DNA of 5,104 nucleotides from the NCBI GenBank assembly GCA_034211175.1, contig JAXHUH010000227.1, forward strand, positions 1 to 5,104, given 5' to 3'. Position numbers and translations under genes: made by a program. This DNA comes from JAXHUH01 sp034211175 (GTDB lineage: Bacteria > Actinomycetota > Acidimicrobiia > Acidimicrobiales > CAIXPF01). Shown in pieces: positions 1 to 5,104 of the stretch; position 1 is the first letter of the stretch; each line of letters starts with the position of its first letter. Under the pieces are notes generated by a model that was not told the DNA's origin, ran no database searches, and saw nothing but the letters and a program-made list of their open reading frames with translations.

Positions 1-163
1 CGGTTGACGTAAGACACCTCCAGATTCGTTGAGCCCCTGTTCTCGTTCGCGGACCCCTCAACCGCCCCCGGTCGACGTCACCGCACGCCACCCACCCCGC
101 TCAGATCCGAAGAGCCGCGAAACCCGCTGGCGCCCGACATCGTGCCCTATTCACCAGTTCCGC
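1..163. other. Left flank without a supportable gene
   Basis: This stretch lies downstream of the leftward sigma-factor gene. I see no open frame with gene-like composition, no hairpin followed by a T-run that would make a convincing terminator for the operon, and no RNA gene. A 7-bp inverted repeat (1-7 with 58-64) is probably chance. Confidence 0.5.
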
Positions 164-1072
164 CTACAAGGGGATGTGGTAGCCCGCAGTGATCGCCTTG
201 AGCTTCTCGGGGTTGCGGATGCCGTGGAGGTGGTCGACGCCGGTCTCGCTGGCGCCGACGATCAGGACGAGTTCCAGCTCATCGCCGGCCCACACCAGGT
301 AGGCCGGCTCGCGGTTGACCATCGCCGGTTCGAGGCGGGCGTTCTCGGGGGCCCGCTTGGCCAGGTTGGTGAGGAACCGGGCCACACGGGAGGCACCGAT
401 CACCGGGCGCACGGCGGCGTGGCGCACGCCCCCGCCATCCGACGTGAGCACGACATCGGCGGTCAACAGCCGCTCCAAGGCGGCCATGTCGCCCCCGACC
501 ACCGCGCCCAACAGGCCCTCGACCAGCTCCTGCTCCCGGCCCGGCTCGGGTCGACGCCTCGCCGGCTCGCGATGCTCGGCCAACCGGCGCCGGGCCCGTG
601 ACGCGATCTGACGGCACGCGTCCTCGCTGCGGTCGACCATCGGCCCGATGTCCCGGTACGGCAGGTCGAACACCTCGTGGAGCAGGTAGACCGCCCGCTC
701 GACCGCACCCAGGTGGTCCAGGAGGTGGAGGAACCCGATGGTGACCGACTCGGCGAGCGCAACGGTCTCGGCCGGCTCCGGGTCGGTCAGCACCGGCTCG
801 GCCAGCCATGGGCCGACGTAGGTCTCCCGCCGCACCCGGGCCGAGCGGAGCCGGTCGATGGTCAGCCGGGTCACGATCGTGGTCAGGTAGGCCGCCGGCT
901 GATCGAGCGAGCCGTGGTCGACGTCCGTCCACTTCAGCCAGGTGTCCTGGACGACGTCCTCGGCCTCGGCGGCGTCACCCAGCATCCGGTAGGCGATGCC
1001 GACCAGACGAGCGCGCTCCGCCGTGAAGACGGCGTCGCCGATGCCGTCGGCATCAGGTCCGGCCCCGGTCAT
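164..1072 (-). CDS. sigJ: ECF41-family (SigJ-type) RNA polymerase sigma factor with SnoaL-like C-terminal domain
   Basis: This 302-aa protein is an extracytoplasmic-function sigma factor that would direct RNA polymerase to a small set of promoters. Visible parts, in order: sigma region 2 (about residues 17-83, with AYRMLGDAAEAEDVVQDTWLKW at its core, interrupted here as AYRMLGDAAEAE / DVVQDTWLKW), a linker carrying YVGPWLAEP (85-93), sigma region 4 (about 108-165, LPYRDIGPMVDRSEDACRQ as helix-turn-helix), and a SnoaL/NTF2-like extension (about 179-300). The extension contains DGGG (212-215) and NPEKL (287-291). The linker motif and the DGGG and NPDKL-type motifs are hallmarks of ECF41, where the extension replaces a separate anti-sigma factor. 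No anti-sigma gene is visible nearby. The ATG start overlaps the upstream oxidoreductase stop (ATGA), and no strong ribosome site precedes it, which suggests translational coupling. The reading frame stays open far upstream to 1915, but that part is antisense-like, Arg-rich and overlaps the oxidoreductase, so it is not included. The name sigJ follows common usage for this family and does not assert orthology. Confidence 0.95.
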   Translation of the reverse strand: MTGAGPDADGIGDAVFTAERARLVGIAYRMLGDAAEAEDVVQDTWLKWTDVDHGSLDQPAAYLTTIVTRLTIDRLRSARVRRETYVGPWLAEPVLTDPEPAETVALAESVTIGFLHLLDHLGAVERAVYLLHEVFDLPYRDIGPMVDRSEDACRQIASRARRRLAEHREPARRRPEPGREQELVEGLLGAVVGGDMAALERLLTADVVLTSDGGGVRHAAVRPVIGASRVARFLTNLAKRAPENARLEPAMVNREPAYLVWAGDELELVLIVGASETGVDHLHGIRNPEKLKAITAGYHIPL

Positions 1073-2373
1073 GCCGCCGCCTGCGTCGCCAGCCGGCGAC
1101 CGGCCGCCTCGACCGCGGCAGCGGCGGACGCCAGCGAGGCGTCGGCCAGCATCCCGTCCGGCCCGACCCAGTCGCCGGCGAGGTACACGCCCGGCACGCC
1201 GAGCGCGTCGACGCCCGGCCGCCCCGAGAGCCCGCCCCGGGCGGCGAGCGGCATCCCGTGGGCGACCGTCAGCCGGTGCTGGTAGCGGCGCTCGACGATG
1301 TCGCCGGCCGCGAGGCCGGCGTGGGCGGCGTGAGCCTCGAGCTCGGCGGCGGTCTCGTGGCGGTCGTGGTGCTCGCCGGGGCGCAGGTAGCGCATCAGGC
1401 CGTACAGCGAGTGGCCCTCGGGGGCGAGGTCGGCCGGCGGATCGTGACGGGAGCAGTAGAGCGGCTCGTCGATGCCGAGCACGAACGAGTGCTCCGGCAG
1501 GCCACGCACGCCGAGGTCGAGGGTCGCGGCCTCGACCGGCGGGCCGGCCGCGTCGCTCAGGTCGGGCGCCCCCGACACCACCGAGGCCGCAGCGCGGGGC
1601 GACAGCCCGGCGACGATGACGGCCCGCGCCCGAACCTCGCCACCGTCGTGGCGCACCACGCCGCTGCTCACCTCGGTCACCCGGCCATGTTCGACGATGT
1701 CGACGCCCGCCGCCTGCGCCTGCGCGGCCAACCCGTCGACGAGCTGCTGCCAACCGCCGTCGAGGTACTGGACACCGTCGCCGAGCGCGTGGCCGATCTG
1801 GAGATGGGCGACGTCGGCACTGACCGCCTCGGTGTCGGCGACATAGCAGGTCAGGCGGGTCAGCGCGGCGAACATCGCCCACACGTCGGCGTCGCCGGAG
1901 AGCGACGCGAACCACTCGGCCGCGCTCATCGACCCGCTCGGGCGACGGCGGGCGAACGTGGCGAGCAGCCAGGCCAGGCCTGGCTTGGCCCGACCCGAGA
2001 GCAGCCGCGAGCGCACGAGGCTGCCCACACCACCCGGCAGCAGGCCGACGGTGCCGTCACGGGAGCCGAGTGCCCCCTTGGTCGACGGCGCCCCGCCCCT
2101 CGGCTCGACGCCGCACGCCTCGAGCACCGGCCGACCGGCGGCCGAGACGTAGAGCGCGTGCGGGCCCTGGTTCAGCGTGAACCCGGTCTCGGTCGTGGAC
2201 GAGCGGGCCCGGCCGCCGAGCGTCTGCTGCTCGAACAGCGCCACGGTCAGTCCCCGTCGAGCGGCGAGGGTCGCGGTGGCGAGCCCGGCGAGGCCCCCGC
2301 CGACGACGGCGACATCGACGTCTCGTCGCGTGCCTGCTCGATCGGTCAAGCCCTGGTTCGTGGTCGCGGTCAT
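1069..2373 (-). CDS. FAD-dependent oxidoreductase, phytoene desaturase / amine oxidase-like
   Basis: This 434-aa protein is a cytosolic flavoprotein of the NAD(P)/FAD-binding Rossmann family (amine-oxidase, CrtI and protoporphyrinogen-oxidase-like group). The N-terminal dinucleotide-binding motif is VAVVGGGLAGLA (G25-G30), with E48 at the end of the second strand, where it would bind the FAD ribose, and GGRARS at 53-58. The family-typical YLDGGWQQLVDGL lies at 203-215. The C-terminal FAD-contacting motif GVYLAGDWVG (395-404) is followed by a small-residue helix. The substrate cannot be read from sequence; a role in carotenoid synthesis is not supported by any neighbouring crt gene. I chose the ATG at 2373 because AGGAGG (2380-2385) stands 6 nt upstream. 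The longer reading to 2448 would run over the ECF41-type promoter. The gene is first in an operon with the ECF41 sigma factor (4-bp ATGA overlap). Oxidoreductases are among the known classes of ECF41 partner genes, so it is probably the sigma factor's main target. Confidence 0.93.
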   Translation of the reverse strand: MTATTNQGLTDRAGTRRDVDVAVVGGGLAGLATATLAARRGLTVALFEQQTLGGRARSSTTETGFTLNQGPHALYVSAAGRPVLEACGVEPRGGAPSTKGALGSRDGTVGLLPGGVGSLVRSRLLSGRAKPGLAWLLATFARRRPSGSMSAAEWFASLSGDADVWAMFAALTRLTCYVADTEAVSADVAHLQIGHALGDGVQYLDGGWQQLVDGLAAQAQAAGVDIVEHGRVTEVSSGVVRHDGGEVRARAVIVAGLSPRAAASVVSGAPDLSDAAGPPVEAATLDLGVRGLPEHSFVLGIDEPLYCSRHDPPADLAPEGHSLYGLMRYLRPGEHHDRHETAAELEAHAAHAGLAAGDIVERRYQHRLTVAHGMPLAARGGLSGRPGVDALGVPGVYLAGDWVGPDGMLADASLASAAAAVEAAGRRLATQAAA

Positions 2374-2379
2374 GGCGTG

Positions 2380-2385
2380 CCTCCT
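2380..2385 (-). promoter_or_regulatory. Ribosome binding site that fixes the oxidoreductase start
   Basis: The leftward strand reads AGGAGG, a perfect Shine-Dalgarno core, 6 nt before the ATG at 2371-2373. The upstream ATG at 2446-2448 has no comparable site and lies upstream of the predicted promoter, so the shorter protein is preferred. Confidence 0.85.
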
Positions 2386-2410
2386 GCTCGGCCTCGACGA
2401 CGAAACGGAT

Positions 2411-2437
2411 GACGAGACAGCCCCACCGGACGTGACA
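2411..2437 (-). promoter_or_regulatory. ECF41-type promoter driving the oxidoreductase-sigma operon
   Basis: The leftward strand reads TGTCACG (2437-2431), a 16-nt spacer, then CGTC (2414-2411). The published ECF41 target promoter, as I recall it, is TGTCACA in the -35 region and CGTC in the -10 region with a spacer of about this length, so the match is 6 of 7 plus 4 of 4. The CGTC is 37 nt upstream of the chosen start codon, which leaves room for a short leader and the AGGAGG site. It precedes the operon that encodes the ECF41 factor itself, so positive autoregulation is the natural reading. The elements and spacing are seen directly; recognition by this particular sigma factor is inferred. 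Confidence 0.82.
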
Positions 2438-2500
2438 CCACCGACCATGAATCCCCTCGATCACGCCGATCCGGCCGGCTCGACCCGCCGTGAGCCCGGT

Positions 2501-2528
2501 TTGTCGCCGAGAGAATACTGGGTATAGT
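2501..2528 (+). promoter_or_regulatory. Housekeeping-type promoter of the padR-ABC operon
   Basis: TTGTCG (2501-2506), a 16-nt spacer, then TATAGT (2523-2528) resembles the principal-sigma consensus TTGACA/TATAAT, with 4 of 6 and 5 of 6 matches. The region is strikingly AT-richer than the rest of the window. Transcription would begin near 2535 and give a leader of roughly 27 nt before the padR GTG. The -10 box lies inside a dyad that probably binds the repressor. Confidence 0.72.
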
Positions 2529-2538
2529 ACGGCGTATT
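2514..2538 (+). promoter_or_regulatory. Probable PadR operator (25-bp interrupted palindrome)
   Basis: The sequence has the form AATAC-N3-GTA-N3-TAC-N3-GTATT. All eight non-N bases of the left half pair with the right half about a centre at 2526. It covers the whole -10 box and the likely transcription start of the padR promoter, the right place for a repressor to block polymerase. PadR proteins commonly bind AT-richer dyads in their own promoters. Binding by this PadR is inferred from position and symmetry. Confidence 0.7.
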
Positions 2539-2545
2539 GTCCGCT

Positions 2546-2555
2546 GAGGAGAGGG
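2546..2555 (+). promoter_or_regulatory. Ribosome binding site of padR, supporting the GTG start
   Basis: The purine run GAGGAGAGGG ends 6 nt before GTG at 2562-2564. No ATG in this frame has such a site: the in-frame ATG at 2490 is upstream of the promoter and gives an N-terminus unlike PadR proteins. Confidence 0.75.
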
Positions 2556-2561
2556 ACCGGC

Positions 2562-3164
2562 GTGTCCATCCCCCACGCCTTGTTGGCCCTGTTGGCCGAG
2601 GAACCGAAGTTCGGGCTCCGACTGAAGGAGGAGTTCGAGGCCCGCACCGGCGCGGTGTGGCCGCTGAACGTCGGGCAGGTGTACACGACCCTCGGTCGGC
2701 TCGAGCGGAACGGCTTGGTGTCGTTCTCGGCCGACCGGGGGACCAGCGCCTCACAGAAGCTCTATCGCCTCACCGATGACGGCCGGGTCGAGCTGTCGAC
2801 GTGGCTCACGACCCCGCCGACCGAATCGTCGCCGCCCCGCAACGAGGTGGTGATCAAGGTGATGGTGGCGCTGTCGGTGCCCGGCGTGGACGTCGAGGCG
2901 ATCGTCCAGGCCCACCGCACGCAGGCGGTCGAGGCCATGCAGGCCGTCACCCGCCTCAAGCGCGATGCCGAGGACCTCGCCCTGCTGCTGGTGCTCGACG
3001 CCGAGCTGCTTCGCCTCGAGGCGATCGTGCGCTGGCTCGACACCTGCGACGCCCGCCTCCGCCACGGCGGCCACCTCGACGTACCGGCAGCCGAGCCGAC
3101 CGCGGACGACGGCACCGACCTCACCGACGACACGGCCGATCAGCAGCGGGAGCACAGCCGATGA
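2562..3164 (+). CDS. PadR-family transcriptional regulator
   Basis: This 200-aa protein is a DNA-binding repressor of the PadR type. Residues 1-83 form the winged helix-turn-helix: SIPHALLALLAEEPKFGLRL, then VGQVYTTLGRLERNGLV (37-53) as the recognition region, and a wing ending in LYRLTDDGRVELSTWL (67-82). Residues about 92-165 match the helical dimerisation domain (Vir_act_alpha_C type), with long Leu/Ala-rich helices through 132-160. The last 27 residues (174-200) are an acidic, Thr/Asp-rich, probably disordered tail. The GTG start is chosen from the ribosome site at 2546-2555 and the PadR-like N-terminus. Its stop overlaps the ABC ATPase start (ATGA). PadR regulators cotranscribed with ABC exporters usually repress the operon until a ligand, often a toxic compound or antibiotic, binds. 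Autorepression is likely here given the dyad over its promoter; the ligand is unknown. Confidence 0.93.
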   Translation: MSIPHALLALLAEEPKFGLRLKEEFEARTGAVWPLNVGQVYTTLGRLERNGLVSFSADRGTSASQKLYRLTDDGRVELSTWLTTPPTESSPPRNEVVIKVMVALSVPGVDVEAIVQAHRTQAVEAMQAVTRLKRDAEDLALLLVLDAELLRLEAIVRWLDTCDARLRHGGHLDVPAAEPTADDGTDLTDDTADQQREHSR

Positions 3165-3898
3165 GCACCACCACCGACTCCACCCCGCCGCTGCAGCTGC
3201 GGGGGATCACCAAGACCTACGCCGACGGCGACGGAACCATCCGGGCCCTCGTCGACGTCGACGTCGCCGTCGCCGCCGGCGAGCTGGTCGGCGTGATGGG
3301 GCCGAGCGGCTCGGGGAAGAGCACACTGCTCAACATCGCCGGTGGCCTCGAGTCCCCGAGCGCGGGCGAGGTCGTGCTCCAGGGACAGGAGCTCGGCACG
3401 CTCGATCGCGACGAGCGGGCGCGGCTGCGGCGTGGCGCCATCGGCTACATCTTCCAGGACCTCAACCTGCTCGACGCGCTGACCGCGGCCGAGAACGTCG
3501 CCCTCCCGCTCGAGCTCGACGGCGCCAGCCCCCGCGACGCCCAGGGCGAGGCGCTCGCCGCGCTCGAGGTCGTCGGCGTGGCCGCCAAGGCCCACCGCTT
3601 CGGCGACGACCTCTCCGGTGGTGAACGCCAGCGGGTCGCCATCGCACGTGCCCTGGTCGGGAACCGGCCGGTGATCCTGGCGGACGAGCCCACCGGCGCG
3701 CTCGACTCCGTGAACGGCGAGCAGGTGATGCGCCTGCTGCGCAAGGCCTGTGACCGGGGCGCCGCGGGCATCGTCGTGACCCACGACGCGCAGCTCGCGG
3801 CGTGGGCCGACCGCGTCGTGTTCCTCCGCGACGGACGCGCCGTGGACACTGCCGCCCACGTCCCCGTCGGCGACGTCCTCGCCGGTCCGTCGGCATGA
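3161..3898 (+). CDS. ABC transporter ATP-binding protein (MacB/LolD-type)
   Basis: This 245-aa protein is the cytoplasmic ATPase of an ABC transporter whose permease is encoded next. All nucleotide-binding motifs are intact: Walker A GPSGSGKST (47-55), Q-loop Q99 in YIFQDLNLL, signature LSGGE (151-155), Walker B VILADE with catalytic E176, D-loop ALDS (180-183) and switch histidine H208 in VVTHD. The wording around the Q-loop and signature is typical of the MacB/LolD/FtsE-like group, which works with FtsX-type permeases. It begins in a 4-bp overlap with padR, with CGGGAG (3147-3152) as a ribosome site, and ends in a second ATGA overlap with the permease. This tight coupling suggests stoichiometric synthesis. 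The substrate cannot be told from sequence; export of an amphipathic compound or an envelope-related mechanical role both fit the family. Confidence 0.96.
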   Translation: MSTTTDSTPPLQLRGITKTYADGDGTIRALVDVDVAVAAGELVGVMGPSGSGKSTLLNIAGGLESPSAGEVVLQGQELGTLDRDERARLRRGAIGYIFQDLNLLDALTAAENVALPLELDGASPRDAQGEALAALEVVGVAAKAHRFGDDLSGGERQRVAIARALVGNRPVILADEPTGALDSVNGEQVMRLLRKACDRGAAGIVVTHDAQLAAWADRVVFLRDGRAVDTAAHVPVGDVLAGPSA

Positions 3899-5104
3899 AG
3901 GCGACGAACGACCCCCGTTCGAGGCGCACGCTGGCCCGATGGGCCCTGCGTCTCCTCCGCCGCGAGTGGCGCTCCCAGCTCCTCGTGGTCGGCCTCATCA
4001 CCGTCGCCGTCACCCTCGCCGCGACCGGCGCGGTCCTCGTCCACCACCTGACCCGACCGGCGTCGGCGTTCACCGGCTCGGCCACCCACGAGCTCCGGAT
4101 GCACGACGACGATCCGGCCCGCGTCCGGGCAGGCGCCGCGGAGGTTGCGGCGTCGTTCGACGACGCCGACGTCACCCTTCGGCGTGCCGTCGAGCCCGCC
4201 GGGCGGACCTCGGCGTACTCGATCATCTCCCCACCCGACGTCTCCGCGTTCGGCGCCGAGACCGTGCGCCTCGTCGACGGATCCCGGCCCGCCGGGCCCG
4301 GGCAGGCGACCCTGAGCCGGTCGCTGGCCGACACGCTCGACGCCGGGATCGGATCGGTCGTCGGGCTCGCCGGCGAGTCGTTCGAGGTCGTCGGCCTGGT
4401 CGAGAACCCGGCCGAACTGGACGAGCGGTTCGCCGCTGTGGTGCCGGACGCCCTCCCCGAGCCCCATCAGGCGAGCGTGCTCGTCCGATCCGACGAAGCG
4501 ACGATCGATCGGGCCGTGCGTACCCTCGACGTCGACAGCCGGGACACCGACGGCCTCGAGGACGAGCTGCCGATCCAGCTGATCGGCGTCGCCCAGATCT
4601 ACGTGTTCTCCGCGTTCCTGATGATCGAGGTCGCGCTGCTGTGCACCGCCGGCTTCGCCGTGCTGGCCCAGCGGAGGATGCGCCAGTACGGCCTCCTCGC
4701 CGCGCTCGGCGCAACACGCCGCCAGCTGCGCACCGCCTGCCACCTGCAGGGCCTGACCCTCGGGCTCGTCGGCGGCGCCCTCGGCGTCGCGCTCGCCTAC
4801 CTCGGCTCGCTCGCGGCCCGTTCCCTCGTCGAGGAGCTGGTGAACCAGCGCTTCGACCGCTGGGACCTCCCGTGGTTCGCGGCCGTGCCGTTCGTCGTCC
4901 TCGGCGTCCTCACCGCACTGGGTGGGTCATGGTGGCCCGCGCAGACCGTCGCCCGGTTGCCGGTCGTGGATGCGCTCGCCGCCCGACGGCCCGGCGGGGA
5001 GCCGTCGGGCCGCACCAGTACGGTCGCCGTGGCGGTCGCGCTGCTCGGCGTCCTGGGCGTCGTGGTCGGCTTCGTCGCCAGCCCGGGGAGGGCGGCGACG
5101 AAGC
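3895..5104 (+). CDS. FtsX-type ABC transporter permease, 3' end outside the window
   Basis: 403 codons are visible, with no stop before the window edge. A short basic cytoplasmic N-terminus (RRTLARWALRLLRREW) precedes membrane segment 1 (about 29-50). A large extracytoplasmic domain follows (about 51-234). Segments near 236-258, 286-308 and 327-347 then form one FtsX domain. The signature cytoplasmic loop is RRMRQYGLLAALGATRRQLR (260-279), and ARLPVVDALAARRP (353-366) is the usual motif after the last helix. A further hydrophobic stretch (377-397) begins near the right edge, so a second FtsX domain and a full length near 800 aa are likely, as in macrolide-exporter-like or BceB/YtrF-like permeases. 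The ATG overlaps the ATPase stop, and no strong ribosome site is present, so translation is probably coupled. It should pair with the ATPase just upstream to form a homodimeric-permease exporter or mechanotransmitter. Confidence 0.93.
   Translation, partial: MKATNDPRSRRTLARWALRLLRREWRSQLLVVGLITVAVTLAATGAVLVHHLTRPASAFTGSATHELRMHDDDPARVRAGAAEVAASFDDADVTLRRAVEPAGRTSAYSIISPPDVSAFGAETVRLVDGSRPAGPGQATLSRSLADTLDAGIGSVVGLAGESFEVVGLVENPAELDERFAAVVPDALPEPHQASVLVRSDEATIDRAVRTLDVDSRDTDGLEDELPIQLIGVAQIYVFSAFLMIEVALLCTAGFAVLAQRRMRQYGLLAALGATRRQLRTACHLQGLTLGLVGGALGVALAYLGSLAARSLVEELVNQRFDRWDLPWFAAVPFVVLGVLTALGGSWWPAQTVARLPVVDALAARRPGGEPSGRTSTVAVAVALLGVLGVVVGFVASPGRAATK

Noticed and set aside
1..64. 7-bp inverted repeat CGGTTGA / TCAACCG 50 nt apart
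   Set aside because: Too short and too widely spaced to act as a terminator or to stand out from chance.
20..160. Possible terminator for the leftward operon
   Set aside because: No GC-rich hairpin followed by a T-run on the leftward strand was found; termination may be Rho-dependent or lie outside the window.
1073..1915. Upstream extension of the sigma-factor frame to a 583-aa protein
   Set aside because: The extension lies wholly inside the oxidoreductase gene in another frame, is extremely Arg/Gly/Ala-rich and shows no domain. The ATGA start at 1072 gives an exact ECF41 N-terminus.
1258..2412. Long rightward open frame opposite the oxidoreductase
   Set aside because: It is antisense to a gene with intact FAD motifs, and its translation has no recognisable domain and shadow-like composition.
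2374..2448. 25-residue longer N-terminus of the oxidoreductase
   Set aside because: It would begin upstream of the ECF41-type promoter and has no ribosome site, while ATG 2373 has AGGAGG at ideal spacing and starts shortly before the FAD motif.
3445..4743. Long leftward open frame (432 codons) opposite the ATPase and permease
   Set aside because: It is a mirror of the GC-biased codon pattern of the real genes: low-complexity Arg/Gly/Asp-rich sequence, no motif, and antisense to two clearly functional genes.

Overview
The window is very GC-rich, with G/C-ending codons throughout. It carries an ECF41 (SigJ-type) sigma factor and tightly packed genes with ATGA stop/start overlaps. This points to a high-GC actinobacterium (Actinomycetota). 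An environmental Acidimicrobiia-like lineage is possible, but the sequence alone does not settle the genus.

Layout. Positions 1-163 hold no supportable gene; they lie downstream of the leftward operon. Positions 164-2373 are a two-gene leftward operon: a FAD-dependent, phytoene-desaturase/amine-oxidase-like oxidoreductase (2373 to 1069), then an ECF41 sigma factor with a SnoaL-like C-terminal domain (1072 to 164), overlapping by 4 bp. Positions 2374-2561 are a divergent intergenic region with two recognisable promoters. One is a leftward ECF41-type promoter (TGTCACG-N16-CGTC). The other is a rightward housekeeping-type promoter (TTGTCG-N16-TATAGT) whose -10 box sits inside a 25-bp dyad, the likely PadR operator. 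Positions 2562-5104 are a rightward operon: a PadR-family repressor, a MacB/LolD-type ABC ATPase and an FtsX-type permease. Each gene is joined to the next by an ATGA overlap, and the permease runs off the right edge.

How the genes work together. The left module looks like a self-contained, autoregulated ECF41 unit. The sigma factor is probably controlled by its own C-terminal domain, since no anti-sigma gene is visible, and its own promoter drives the oxidoreductase plus the sigma gene. The right module looks like a ligand-controlled ABC export or envelope-stress system, in which PadR represses its own operon. The two modules share one intergenic region but have separate, non-overlapping promoters, so co-regulation is possible but not shown.

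Both modules belong to known types. I do not see a wholly new system. The most informative signals are the two regulatory sites in the divergent region.
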